Part shown: one piece after another, positions 1 to 8,486 of the stretch
Layout: every line of letters starts with the position of its first letter
Numbering within the stretch: the stretch's first letter is position 1
From: Ilumatobacter sp.
Lineage (GTDB): Bacteria; Actinomycetota; Acidimicrobiia; Acidimicrobiales; Ilumatobacteraceae
Assembly (NCBI GenBank): GCA_018666235.1
Contig: JABJAB010000025.1
Span: forward strand, 1-64,000
Length of the DNA: 64,000 nucleotides
Direction: 5' to 3'
Translations under genes and position numbers: made by a program
Notes under the pieces: model-generated
Seen by the model: only the letters and a program-made list of their open reading frames with translations
Databases searched by the model: none
What the model was told of the DNA's origin: nothing

Positions 1-99
1 GATCGCTTCGTGCACGGTTGCCGTGCCCGCCACAGCCAATCGGTCGATCACCGACGAATCAGCCCGATCGATGTTGCGGACGATGACGTGCTTGTTCAT
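1..99 (-). CDS. ligK: 4-carboxy-4-hydroxy-2-oxoadipate aldolase, partial (cut by window edge)
   Basis: Only the first 33 codons lie in the window. They read MNKHVIVRNIDRAD and, later, ATVHEAI, the typical N-terminus of the RraA-like HMG/CHA aldolases (LigK/GalC/ProA). These metal-dependent enzymes cleave 4-carboxy-4-hydroxy-2-oxoadipate to pyruvate and oxaloacetate, the last step of protocatechuate 4,5-cleavage and of gallate degradation. The ATG overlaps the ligJ stop in an ATGA, so the two are translationally coupled. The pairing with LigJ makes the call much safer than the fragment alone would. The rest of the gene, and probably ring-cleavage genes, lie to the left. Confidence 0.8.
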   Translation of the reverse strand, partial: MNKHVIVRNIDRADSSVIDRLAVAGTATVHEAI

Positions 100-1133
100 G
101 AGGCGACTCCCGTGGTCGTCAGCCGCGGGTACACCCTGCGGACGTTGCCGTCGAAAATTTTGGTCCGTTGCTCAATTGTGAGATTGGCGCGATCGATGTA
201 GCGCTTCGTGTCGTCGTAGTACTCACCGGTATCGGGGTCCTTTCCCTTGACCGCGCCGACCATTTCGGAACCGAAGAGGATGTTGTCGGTCGGCACAACG
301 TCGACGAGCAGGTCGATGCCCGGCTGGTGGTACACGCATGTGTCGAAGAAAATGTTGGCCATCAATTCGTCGAGCAGTTGCCATGTCGTGCCGCCCTCGG
401 CGTGATGTCCTTCGGCCATCCCCTTGAATCGACCCCAGTGGTACGGAACCGCTCCACCTCCGTGCGGGATCACCCACCGCATCGATGGGAAGTCACGGAA
501 CAGTCCTGACGTCATCGCTTGGACGAACGCTGTGGTGTCGGCCCCGAGGTAGTGCGAACTCGTGAAGTGGAAATTCGGGTTACAGGTGGCGCTGACGTGC
601 ACCATGGCCGGCACATCGAGCTCACACATCGCCGCAAACAGCGGATGCCAGTACGGATCAAACAACGGCGGCCCAGTCCAATGCCCACCCGACGGATCCG
701 GGTTGAGGTTGCAACCGATGAACCCCATCTCCTCGACGCAACGTCGCAGCTCGCGCACCGACGATTCGACGCCGATCCCTGGCGACTGCGGGAGCTGACA
801 GACCGGGGCGAAGTTGTCTGGATACAGATCACACACTCGCCAGATCAGATCGTTGCAGTGCTCAGTCCAGTTTCGACTGGTGTGCTCGTTGCCAATGTGG
901 TGGCCCATCCACGAGGCCCTCGGCGAGAAGAGCGTCAGGTCGATGCCGCGCTCGCGTTGCAACCGCAGCTGGTTGTCTTCGAGGCTCTCCCTCAGCTCCT
1001 CGTCAGAGATCGAGAGTTGCCCGCGCTCACCGACGTGGCCCGAATCGACGTCGAGCGCGGCGCGCTGGGCATCACGGTACTCACCGAGCTGTGGCGGCGC
1101 GGTCGTGTAATGACCGTGGCAGTCGATGATCAT
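96..1133 (-). CDS. ligJ: 4-oxalomesaconate hydratase
   Basis: This 345-residue protein belongs to the amidohydrolase_2 superfamily. It starts MIIDCHGHYTTAP, a signature of LigJ, with metal-binding His residues in the first strand. LigJ hydrates 4-oxalomesaconate to 4-carboxy-4-hydroxy-2-oxoadipate, the substrate of LigK, which follows with an ATGA overlap. An in-frame extension upstream to 1199 exists, but it lacks homology-like character and would run into pobA, so I use the ATG at 1133. The divergent neighbour is pobA, 59 bp away, so a shared control region at 1134-1192 is likely. Expected product flow is 4-hydroxybenzoate to protocatechuate to the 4,5-cleavage route. Confidence 0.88.
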   Translation of the reverse strand: MIIDCHGHYTTAPPQLGEYRDAQRAALDVDSGHVGERGQLSISDEELRESLEDNQLRLQRERGIDLTLFSPRASWMGHHIGNEHTSRNWTEHCNDLIWRVCDLYPDNFAPVCQLPQSPGIGVESSVRELRRCVEEMGFIGCNLNPDPSGGHWTGPPLFDPYWHPLFAAMCELDVPAMVHVSATCNPNFHFTSSHYLGADTTAFVQAMTSGLFRDFPSMRWVIPHGGGAVPYHWGRFKGMAEGHHAEGGTTWQLLDELMANIFFDTCVYHQPGIDLLVDVVPTDNILFGSEMVGAVKGKDPDTGEYYDDTKRYIDRANLTIEQRTKIFDGNVRRVYPRLTTTGVAS

Positions 1134-1192
1134 CGTGGCGTCATCATGGTGGTCCTCTTGCCGGAGTGTCAACAATCCGTGAGACTCTCCGC

Positions 1193-2374
1193 GTGACACT
1201 GCGAACCCAGGTGGCCATCATCGGTGCCGGCCCAGCCGGGTCGCTGCTTTCCCACCTCCTGCACCGGTCGGGCATTGACTCGATCGTCGTCGAACGGTCC
1301 AGTCGAAACCACGTCCTGGACCGAATCCGAGCAGGCGTACTCGAATGGGGGTCGGTCGAAGTACTCCGCGCCGCCGGACTTGACGCGCGGATGGATGCCG
1401 AGGGCCATGTCCACGACGGAGCAGCACTGGTGTGGGGTGGACGCGAAGCGTTCTTCATCGACATCAACCGTCACGTTGGTTCCCACTTCATGTCATACGG
1501 ACAGACCAAGATGCAGGAGGACCTGTACGCAGCAGCCGACGTTCGCCATGCCGCGATTGTCTTCGAAGCCGCCAACGTCGAAGTCCACGATCCGCTGAGT
1601 GACCGTCCGAGCATCACCTTCGACGTGGGAGGCATCGCCGAGCGGGTCGATGCGGACTACGTCGTGGGCTGCGACGGATACCACGGCGCTGCACGCCCCG
1701 CGATCCCTGACACTGTGCTGCGGACCTTTGAAAAGGAGTACCCGTTCGGCTGGCTCGGAATCATGTCCGAGACGCCGCCACTCCCCGACCTCGTGTACGC
1801 GAACCACGCGAACGGCTTCGCCCTGGCGAGCCAACGCAACCCGATGCTGAGCCGGTACTACGTGCAGTGCTCACTCGACGATGACCTTGCCGACTGGTCC
1901 GACGACCGCTTCTGGTCAGAGCTGACAACCCGGCTCGGATCCACTGTTGGCGGCCAGGTCGTGACCGGCCCATCGATCGAAAAGTCCATCGCCCCGCTCC
2001 GCAGCTTCGTCGCTGAACCCATGCGATACGGCAACTTGTTCATCGCCGGCGACGCTGCACACATCGTTCCACCAACTGGCGCCAAAGGCCTGAACCTTGC
2101 AATCTCGGACGTGCACTATCTGTCGCGGGCGCTCACTGCGCATTACGACGGTGGCGATGACGAGTATCTCGACCGCTACTCCGAGATGGCACTCCGGCGA
2201 GTGTGGAGCGCGGTTCGATTCTCATGGTGGATGACCACGTTGCTGCACCGTTTCCCTGAACAAACTGCATTCGATCAGCGGGCCCAAGAGGCTGAACTTG
2301 ACTATTTGGCGTCGTCGATGCATGCCCAGGCCGCAATGGCAGAGCAGTACGCAGGCTTGCCGTTCGAATCCTGA
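1193..2374 (+). CDS. pobA: 4-hydroxybenzoate 3-monooxygenase (FAD)
   Basis: The product is a flavoprotein hydroxylase converting 4-hydroxybenzoate, NADPH and O2 to protocatechuate. The sequence follows PobA from end to end. It has the N-terminal GxGxxG (VAIIGAGPAG), GRIRAGV-like text (DRIRAGVLEWG), the DG motif (CDGYHGA, about residue 161), the FAD GD motif with GDAAHIVPPTGAKGLN (about residue 286), RFSWWMTTLLHRFP and a C-terminal YAGLPFES. The GTG at 1193 gives 393 residues, close to the usual 394. A GTG at 1166 would add nine residues and is possible. It faces ligJ/ligK divergently and feeds protocatechuate towards that pathway. Confidence 0.92.
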   Translation: MTLRTQVAIIGAGPAGSLLSHLLHRSGIDSIVVERSSRNHVLDRIRAGVLEWGSVEVLRAAGLDARMDAEGHVHDGAALVWGGREAFFIDINRHVGSHFMSYGQTKMQEDLYAAADVRHAAIVFEAANVEVHDPLSDRPSITFDVGGIAERVDADYVVGCDGYHGAARPAIPDTVLRTFEKEYPFGWLGIMSETPPLPDLVYANHANGFALASQRNPMLSRYYVQCSLDDDLADWSDDRFWSELTTRLGSTVGGQVVTGPSIEKSIAPLRSFVAEPMRYGNLFIAGDAAHIVPPTGAKGLNLAISDVHYLSRALTAHYDGGDDEYLDRYSEMALRRVWSAVRFSWWMTTLLHRFPEQTAFDQRAQEAELDYLASSMHAQAAMAEQYAGLPFES

Positions 2375-2406
2375 CCGGAACTCATTGCCGTTCCTAGGCT
2401 GACTGG

Positions 2407-3102
2407 ATGCTCGTCTTCGTCGACTATGAACACGCCGACGGCTTCGAACGCGAGCACGGCCCGAAGATGCTGGCCGGCCGGACAAGCATCACGTACCGGT
2501 TGGAGGATCTCGCCGGCACGCACTGTCACCTCGTCCGCTACGACCGCGTCGACCAGGATCTGCTGGACAAGATCGGGGCGACCGCGATCTTCATCAGCGG
2601 GAACTCGTTTGCACCCGACGACTACGACCCACACGCACTCGCGCCAATCCATGCAATCATCCGCGAGACCGAGCTGCCGGTCTTCGGGTTCTGCGGCGGT
2701 TTCCAGCTCATTGCCCAAGCGCTGGGCGCCGACATCGTCGCGCTCCCCGCCCCTGACGGCCCCTCGGACGACCCCTCGTTGGTCACGACCAAGGATGGTC
2801 GGCCGTTCGAATTTGGGTACCACCCCGTCGAACTATCTGTCGAGAACTCAGGCCATCCATTGCTGGCTGGCCTCGGCAAACAGCCCATCTTCCGGCACGC
2901 ACACGGGCTTCATGTTCCCGAGCTTCCTGACGGATTCGCCAACCTGGCGTCAACCGCAGCGACGCCGATCCAGATGGCCGTTCACGACGAGCGGCCGATG
3001 GTGGGTACGCAGTTTCACCCGGAGTACTGGACCGAAGAACACCCAGATGGCCGGACGGTCATCGCCAACTTCCTCGCGTGGTCCGGGTGGTCTCCGACCT
3101 GA
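2407..3102 (+). CDS. class I glutamine amidotransferase-like protein
   Basis: This 231-residue protein has the class I GATase fold. The nucleophile elbow is FGFCGGFQ (Cys near residue 97) and the His-Glu pair lies in QFHPEYW near the C-terminus. It is a stand-alone amidase-type domain with no synthase partner nearby. The family includes GMP-synthase-like GATases and gamma-glutamyl hydrolases acting on small gamma-glutamyl compounds. It follows pobA after 32 bp on the same strand and may be co-transcribed, but no pathway link is evident. The natural substrate is unknown. Confidence 0.7.
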   Translation: MLVFVDYEHADGFEREHGPKMLAGRTSITYRLEDLAGTHCHLVRYDRVDQDLLDKIGATAIFISGNSFAPDDYDPHALAPIHAIIRETELPVFGFCGGFQLIAQALGADIVALPAPDGPSDDPSLVTTKDGRPFEFGYHPVELSVENSGHPLLAGLGKQPIFRHAHGLHVPELPDGFANLASTAATPIQMAVHDERPMVGTQFHPEYWTEEHPDGRTVIANFLAWSGWSPT

Positions 3103-3136
3103 GCCTCAATCCGCCGGTGTGGTCAGCACGCACAGC

Positions 3137-3937
3137 TCACGGGGAGACGGTGTCGCTGGCGGTGGGCAGTGGCGGGTCACCGGCGCCTTGCACCGACTGG
3201 TCGATGTCGAGGCAGTTCCCGGTCATCAGCCCGGCATCTGGGGACAAGCAGTAGACGATCGCGTTCGCGACTTCCTCGGGCTGCACAAGGCGACCGAGTG
3301 GCCGGCCGGGTGCAGCCAACTCCAGCCAGTTCTCGGGCGCGCCATCTTGCTCCATCTGCGTCCGGTGTTCCGACTCTGTCTCCATCCACCCCGGGTTGAC
3401 CTGGTTCACACGGATGCCGTGGCGCATCAGGCCGTACGCAAGGTTCTTGGTCATCACCGTCAGGGCTGCCTTTGACATGCAGTACGCGGTGAGCTTCGAC
3501 TGGCCGCCGTGCCCCGACGTGGAGCCGACGTTGACGATCGACCCGGGGGTTCCCTGCGCAATCATCTCTCGGGCCGCAGCCTGGATGAGGAAGTAGGGCG
3601 CCTTGACGTTGACCGCCATCTGGCTGTCAACGTGCTCGGGGGTGTCCTCGAAGAGGGTGGCACGCGAGGTCACTGCCGACACGTTGACGAGCCCGTCGAC
3701 GCGACCAAAGCGATCCATGGCCGCCGCCACGATCGCGGTGGGAGCCTCAGCATCAGCGAGGTCGGCCTGGAGAAAGGCGGTGTCGACCCCGGCGGCGGTG
3801 AGTTCCTCGGCGAGCTGGTTCCCGCGGTCGGCGGACCTGCCCACCAGCAGCAACCCTTCGGTGAATCCAGTGGCGACGAGTCGACGTGCGACTGCCGCAC
3901 CGAGTCCTTGCGTTCCGCCATTAATAATCGTGATCAT
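3137..3937 (-). CDS. SDR family oxidoreductase
   Basis: This is a classical short-chain dehydrogenase of 266 residues. The NAD(P)-binding motif is NGGTQGLGAAVA at the N-terminus, a catalytic YCMSK (YxxxK) follows an IVNVGSTSG serine strand, and a PGW region comes after it. The ATG at 3937 is preceded by a Shine-Dalgarno-like AAAGGGA and gives the normal family length; the longer in-frame extension upstream does not look coding. It diverges from the methyltransferase gene across 123 bp containing a strong hairpin (3995-4020). The substrate cannot be assigned. Confidence 0.8.
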   Translation of the reverse strand: MITIINGGTQGLGAAVARRLVATGFTEGLLLVGRSADRGNQLAEELTAAGVDTAFLQADLADAEAPTAIVAAAMDRFGRVDGLVNVSAVTSRATLFEDTPEHVDSQMAVNVKAPYFLIQAAAREMIAQGTPGSIVNVGSTSGHGGQSKLTAYCMSKAALTVMTKNLAYGLMRHGIRVNQVNPGWMETESEHRTQMEQDGAPENWLELAAPGRPLGRLVQPEEVANAIVYCLSPDAGLMTGNCLDIDQSVQGAGDPPLPTASDTVSP

Positions 3938-3994
3938 GTTGCGTCCCTTTCCGTGACAACGTGACGTGATGATGTCAGGTGTTGAGCTGGCGGG

Positions 3995-4020
3995 AGGTGT
4001 CGTCGAGCGCGACGACACCT
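3995..4020. repeat. perfect 11-bp inverted repeat between divergent genes
   Basis: The arms AGGTGTCGTCG (3995-4005) and CGACGACACCT (4010-4020) flank a 4-base loop. The element lies between the start of the SDR gene and the start of the methyltransferase gene. It is therefore not at a transcript end and has no U-run, which argues against a terminator. It could be an operator or a 5'-leader hairpin of the methyltransferase mRNA. Confidence 0.5.
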
Positions 4021-4060
4021 GAGTCGGGCAGAGACTGCAGCCGTGTGGGATTGTCGGCGG

Positions 4061-4708
4061 GTGGATCAACGACATGCGACGACGTTTCCCCCTGGGTTTT
4101 TCACCCGTAGCGACGAGGCAGACGATTCGGACTTCTACGCGTTCGACCGACTCGTGACGCACATCGACGGCGGCGCCATCGCCGCAGTCGGTGAGCTGTA
4201 CAACGAACTTGGACTGTGCGTGGCCTCGTCCGGGCCGGTGCTCGACATCTGCTCGTCGTGGATCTCGCACTTTCCCACCAAGCCCGAGCGGCTGGTCATC
4301 ACCGGGATGAACGAGGCCGAACTCGCTGCCAACGACATGGCCGATGAACGGCTCGTCAAGGACCTCAACGCAGATCCGGTCCTGCCGTTCGCAGACGCAG
4401 CGTTCGCGGCGGTTACCTGCTGTGTGTCCGTCGACTATCTCATCAAGCCGCTCGATGTCTTTGCCGAAGTCCGACGCGTCCTGCAGCCCGATGGCATGTT
4501 CGTCTGCACGTTCTCGAACCGCTGCTTCCCGACAAAAGCGATCCGTGGTTGGTTGGCCACTGATGATGACGGCCGGTGCCGCATCGTCGAGACCTACTTC
4601 GAGATCACCACCGGCTTTGATGAGCCCACGACGCAGCTGCGCAACCCCGGTGCGCCGGGTGACCCCCTCTACGCGGTTTCGGCCAGCCGGCGCATCACCC
4701 GGTCGTGA
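4061..4708 (+). CDS. class I SAM-dependent methyltransferase-like protein
   Basis: This 215-residue protein begins near PPGFFTRSDEADDSDFYAFDRLVTHID. It continues with VLDICSSWISHF in place of the usual glycine-rich motif I, LPFADAAFAAVTCCVSVDYL (post-II/motif III) and VFAEVRRVLQPDGMFVCTFSNRCFPTKA. It resembles a compact methyltransferase-domain family seen widely in bacteria whose substrate is unknown. Motif I lacks the GxGxG loop, so SAM binding may be altered. The start is uncertain: GTG at 4061 fits the conserved N-terminus, and GTG at 4043 would add six residues. A hairpin lies about 40 bp upstream. Confidence 0.65.
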   Translation: MDQRHATTFPPGFFTRSDEADDSDFYAFDRLVTHIDGGAIAAVGELYNELGLCVASSGPVLDICSSWISHFPTKPERLVITGMNEAELAANDMADERLVKDLNADPVLPFADAAFAAVTCCVSVDYLIKPLDVFAEVRRVLQPDGMFVCTFSNRCFPTKAIRGWLATDDDGRCRIVETYFEITTGFDEPTTQLRNPGAPGDPLYAVSASRRITRS

Positions 4709-4778
4709 TGCCAGCGACCAGCACGATGATTCGCTGAACCTGCAGACCTCACAGCGTTCCCTTCACTCTGTGACAGTG

Positions 4779-4792
4779 CGAGCGTTTGTTCG
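4779..4792 (+). promoter_or_regulatory. degenerate LexA/SOS-like box
   Basis: CGAGC-GTTT-GTTCG differs by one base from the actinobacterial SOS consensus CGAAC-N4-GTTCG. It sits 4 bp before an ATG that opens the remnant of a DUF222/13E12-type HNH gene. Genes of the 13E12 family in mycobacteria are known LexA targets, which makes the placement meaningful. The match is short and imperfect. Confidence 0.4.
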
Positions 4793-4796
4793 CGCG

Positions 4797-5255
4797 ATGA
4801 AGATATTGGAACGTTTGATCGATTCGAAGGACCGGGCGGCAATGATCGATCCGTTCGACGCCACTTTGTCCGATCTGCAGCAGAGCGAACCACAACGACG
4901 AGCAGACGCAGCCGCCGCGTTCCTCGCCCAGCATCTGCCCGCGGAGACCAACGGGCACCGCTGCCCACGTTGAACATCGTGATTGATGACACGACTGCCG
5001 AAGTGATCGTGTCAGGCGGTCGCCTCGACGCTGCCCACTACAACAAGATGATCTGCCACCCCCCAAAACGGTGATCCCATCGACTGCTCCGAAGTCGCGG
5101 CGATCGCATTGTGGGGACACATCCGCCGTGTCGTACGCGACGCATCTGGCGTCGTCATCGACATGGGCCGCCGCTCCCGACTCTTCACCGGTGCCGCCCG
5201 ACAAGCCAAAGGCAGCTGGACCATCCAAGACAACGACGGCGAGCCCATCGGCTGA
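4797..5255 (+). pseudogene. DUF222/13E12-type HNH endonuclease remnant
   Basis: Three reading-frame segments together follow the DUF222/HNH family. The first, from the ATG at 4797 (MKILERLIDSK, then QRRADAAAAFLAQHLP), runs into a different frame near 4970 (TLNIVIDDTTAEVIVSGGRLD). A second shift lies at about 5065 in a CCCCCCAAAACGG run, where one surplus base separates HYNKMICHPP from NGDPIDCSEV. The third segment reads GHIRRVVRDASGVVIDMGRR and RLFTGAARQA before a stop at 5255. The C-terminal HNH zinc region is missing, and the N-terminal half of a normal protein (about 400 residues) is mostly absent. This explains the otherwise gene-free stretch 4709-5291. It is decayed, not functional. Confidence 0.75.
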
Positions 5256-5291
5256 CGAAATCGAAGCAGCCAATGCACGCGAGACTGCGTC

Positions 5292-6851
5292 ATGGCCCCC
5301 AACGTCCTGTTCATCATCTGCGATCAACTCCGCGCCGACCACCTCGGCTTCGCCGGCAACCAGGTCGTTCGGACGCCGAACATCGACTCGATTGCGGCGC
5401 GCGGCATGGTGTTCGACAACGCATGGGTCGCCAACCCCGTATGCATGCCAAACCGCTCGACGATCATGACGGGGCGGATGCCGACGGCGCACGGCGTTGT
5501 GTTCAACGATCGATCGTTGGACTGGGGCGCCAACACCCACGTGCGCACATTTCGCGAGGCGGGATACCGCACTGCGCTGATCGGCAAGTCACATCTCCAA
5601 CATGGCCTCAGCCGCAACGCCGTCGTTGCTGTCGACCGCCAACCCGTCAGTGCCGACCCCTGGCCAACAGGTTGGAATCAGCTCGAACACGCCGAGCGAT
5701 ACGACGGTGGAATCCCGGACTGGCCTGATGACTTCTACGGGTTCGACCATGTGGAACTGTCGATCGATCACGGGGCACGCATCACGGGCCATCACCTGCA
5801 CTGGGCGTTGGATCGCGGTGGCCGATACGAAGATCTGGTCGTACCGATGACCAACGAGTCGCCGGCGGCTCGTCGCTCGGACCGTTGGTGGCAGGTCTAT
5901 CAGCCGCCCTACGGGCCCGAGCTGCATTCCACCACCTTTGTCACCGACCGCACATTGGCCTTCATCGACGACGCGAGCAGCGAGTCGAAGCCGTGGTTCG
6001 CCTGGGCCTCGTTCCCCGATCCCCACCACCCGATGTGCCCACCCGGCGACTGGTTTGACCGGCACGACCCCGCCGACATGGCATTGCCGGAAACAATTGG
6101 CGATCCACTCGAACGCGCCCCGGCGTACCTCCGCCAAATACAAGCGACGCCTGCTGCGAAACAACGGGGCTGGGTTGGGATGTTCGGTGCAACCGACCAC
6201 GACATGGTGCGCGAGGCCATTGCTGCGACCTACGGCATGATCGAGATGATCGACGACGGGGTGGGCAAGATCCTGCGCAGGCTCGAGAGGGCCGGTCAGG
6301 CCAACAACACCATCATCGTCTTCACGTCAGATCACGGCGACATGATGGGTGATCACGGCCTGATGACTAAGGGGTTCATGCACTACCGCGGCACGCTGCA
6401 ACCACCGTTCGTCATTGCCGACCCAACGTATGCAGCGGGTCGAACCTCGTCACTCGCTGGGTCGATCGACCTCGCCCCAACGTTGCTCGACCTCGCTGGG
6501 CTGCAGCATTACGACGGCATCCAAGGGCAGTCGCTCGTGCCGACACTCACCGATTCATCCGCGGCTGTTCGCTCTCACGTGCTGGTCGAAGACGACCTTC
6601 CCGCGGCGATTGCAGCGGTCGCTCAGATTCCGGAGAAGACGCGCACTGTCGTCGGCGCGGATGGCAGCAAGTACACGCGACACAGCTCTGGGGACGAGCA
6701 GTTGTTCGACCTGATCCAAGACCCAGCCGAGATCGAGCCGCTGCACCACCTCGGCGGTGAACGCCGCGCACGAGCGGTCGATCTCCTCGCCGACGCGCTC
6801 ATCAGCGCCGACGACACCTCGCGCGGTACACCGGTCGGCCCGAGTCGCTGA
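5292..6851 (+). CDS. sulfatase (formylglycine-dependent)
   Basis: This 519-residue type I sulfatase hydrolyses sulfate esters after Cys is converted to formylglycine. The signature CMPNRSTIMTGR places the formylglycine precursor at Cys51 and the signature Arg at 55. Metal ligands are suggested by ICDQLRADH at the N-terminus and SDHGDMMGDHG in the C-terminal half. No signal peptide is visible, so a cytoplasmic location is likely. It is one of three type I sulfatases in the window. It starts 36 bp after the HNH remnant and is followed after 30 bp by the DUF35/thiolase pair. No sulfatase-modifying enzyme is in view. Confidence 0.87.
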   Translation: MAPNVLFIICDQLRADHLGFAGNQVVRTPNIDSIAARGMVFDNAWVANPVCMPNRSTIMTGRMPTAHGVVFNDRSLDWGANTHVRTFREAGYRTALIGKSHLQHGLSRNAVVAVDRQPVSADPWPTGWNQLEHAERYDGGIPDWPDDFYGFDHVELSIDHGARITGHHLHWALDRGGRYEDLVVPMTNESPAARRSDRWWQVYQPPYGPELHSTTFVTDRTLAFIDDASSESKPWFAWASFPDPHHPMCPPGDWFDRHDPADMALPETIGDPLERAPAYLRQIQATPAAKQRGWVGMFGATDHDMVREAIAATYGMIEMIDDGVGKILRRLERAGQANNTIIVFTSDHGDMMGDHGLMTKGFMHYRGTLQPPFVIADPTYAAGRTSSLAGSIDLAPTLLDLAGLQHYDGIQGQSLVPTLTDSSAAVRSHVLVEDDLPAAIAAVAQIPEKTRTVVGADGSKYTRHSSGDEQLFDLIQDPAEIEPLHHLGGERRARAVDLLADALISADDTSRGTPVGPSR

Positions 6852-6881
6852 CGACGAGGGTGCGAATGCCAAACTCCGACG

Positions 6882-7316
6882 ATGACGCCGACGGTCGATC
6901 GAACGAAGCGGCCCCTGCCGCGGCCCACCCCTGAGACGCAGCACTTTTGGGAAGGCACGCGCAATGGCCAACTCCTCATTCAACGATGCAACGCATGTCA
7001 CGATCCGTATTTTCCACCTCGCCCGTTCTGTCCTGCGTGCAGCAGTCACGATGTGGCCGTCGAGGAGGTATCGGGCCGCGGGACGCTGTACAGCTACCTG
7101 ATCAACCACACCGGCCACCCCGGAATCGCCAGCCCGTACTCCATTGCCGTCGTGCAGCTCGACGAGGGCGTCCGGATGATGTCGAACATCGTCAACTGCG
7201 ACCAGACACCCGAAGCGCTCGTCATCGACATGTCCGTCGAAGTGGTCTTCGAGGTCTTCTCTGACGAGATCACGCTGCCGTTCTTCCAACCGGTCAGTGA
7301 CGGGACCGCATCATGA
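6882..7316 (+). CDS. Zn-ribbon/OB-fold (DUF35) acyl-CoA-binding partner protein
   Basis: This 144-residue protein has an N-terminal rubredoxin-like zinc ribbon (CNAC near residues 36-39 and CPAC near 50-53) followed by an OB-fold (GRGTLYSYLINH, YSIAVVQLDEG). DUF35 proteins pair with thiolase-like partners and bind the CoA part of the substrate, as in the steroid side-chain ChsH2/Ltp systems. Here the thiolase-like gene follows with an ATGA overlap, the standard arrangement. Confidence 0.85.
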   Translation: MTPTVDRTKRPLPRPTPETQHFWEGTRNGQLLIQRCNACHDPYFPPRPFCPACSSHDVAVEEVSGRGTLYSYLINHTGHPGIASPYSIAVVQLDEGVRMMSNIVNCDQTPEALVIDMSVEVVFEVFSDEITLPFFQPVSDGTAS

Positions 7317-8452
7317 GCGGCCCCACACTCGCCGTCGTCGGAGCTGCTGAGACAACGCAGATGGGCGTCATCACCGACACGAGCGAGCTCCAGCTTCATG
7401 CCGATGCAGCGTTCAACGCGTTGGCTGATGCTGGCTTGACCATCAAAGACATCGACGGCTTCGCCACGGCGGGCGAACGGCCGACTGACGTCGCGCACTA
7501 TCTGGGTCTGGAACCGCGCTGGGTCGACGGCACGTCGGTCGGCGGTTGCTCTTTCATGATCCACGTCCGGCACGCCGCGGCGGCCATCGCCGCGGGACTC
7601 TGTACGACGGTGCTGATCACACACGCCGAGAGCGGAAAGTCACGCGTCGGCAAGGCCCGCCAGGCGTTCACCAGCGCACTCTCAGGACAATTTGAACGAC
7701 CCTTCGGTGTCACCGGGCCACCGACAATGTTCGGTCTCCCCGTTCTGCGCCACATGCACGACACAGGGCTGACCCACGAACAGATGGCCAACGTGGCCGT
7801 CGTGCAACGCGAGTGGGCCGGCATGAATCCGCGCGCAACATTTCGCGATCCCATCACCGTCGAAGATGTGCTGGGGTCGCGCATGATCGCGTATCCGTTC
7901 CACCTCCTCGAGTGCTGTCTCGTCACCGACGGCGGAGGTGCGCTCATCGTGACCTCGGCCGACCGGACGATGGATTTCCCGACTGCGCCGGTGTACGTGC
8001 TTGGCCACGGCGAAGGCGTCGAGACGCCAATGGTGTCGCAGATGGAGAACTTCAGCTCGTCGAAAGCATTTCGTATTGCAGGCGGTGATGCGTTTGCCAG
8101 CGCCGAGATAACCACTGCCGACGTCGACCACCTGATGGTGTACGACGCGTTCGCGCACCTCCCCTTGTACGGGTTGGAAGACCTCGGCTTCTGCGGGCGC
8201 GGAGAAGCAGGCGACTTTGTGTGGGAACGCAACACCGCGCCGGGCGGGTCGCTCCCGATGAACACGAACGGTGGCGGACTGTCGTACATGCACTCCGGCA
8301 TGTACGGGATGTACGCCATGCAAGAAAGCATCCGCCAGATGCGCGGCACAGCGCCCGCGCAGATCGAGGGAGCCGAAGTCTCGGTGTCGCTCGGCGTTGG
8401 AGGAATGTTTGGCGCCGCCGGCTGCGTCGTGTTCAGCAACGTCGCGCCATAA
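7313..8452 (+). CDS. thiolase-like acetyl-CoA acetyltransferase / lipid-transfer protein
   Basis: This 379-residue thiolase-fold protein opens LAVVGAAETTQMG and ends in the glycine-rich SVSLGVGGMFGAAGCVVF typical of SCP2-thiolase-like (Ltp) proteins. It overlaps the upstream DUF35 gene by four bases, which supports a two-subunit complex acting on acyl-CoA thioesters (thiolytic or retro-aldol cleavage). Which of these it does cannot be read from sequence. No beta-oxidation enzymes are directly attached. Confidence 0.82.
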   Translation: MSGPTLAVVGAAETTQMGVITDTSELQLHADAAFNALADAGLTIKDIDGFATAGERPTDVAHYLGLEPRWVDGTSVGGCSFMIHVRHAAAAIAAGLCTTVLITHAESGKSRVGKARQAFTSALSGQFERPFGVTGPPTMFGLPVLRHMHDTGLTHEQMANVAVVQREWAGMNPRATFRDPITVEDVLGSRMIAYPFHLLECCLVTDGGGALIVTSADRTMDFPTAPVYVLGHGEGVETPMVSQMENFSSSKAFRIAGGDAFASAEITTADVDHLMVYDAFAHLPLYGLEDLGFCGRGEAGDFVWERNTAPGGSLPMNTNGGGLSYMHSGMYGMYAMQESIRQMRGTAPAQIEGAEVSVSLGVGGMFGAAGCVVFSNVAP

Positions 8453-8486
8453 GGTTGCCCGTCCCTTCCACTGATGAGGAGACGAC

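Noticed and set aside
3995..4020. Rho-independent terminator
   Set aside because: It is upstream of both genes and lacks a U-run.
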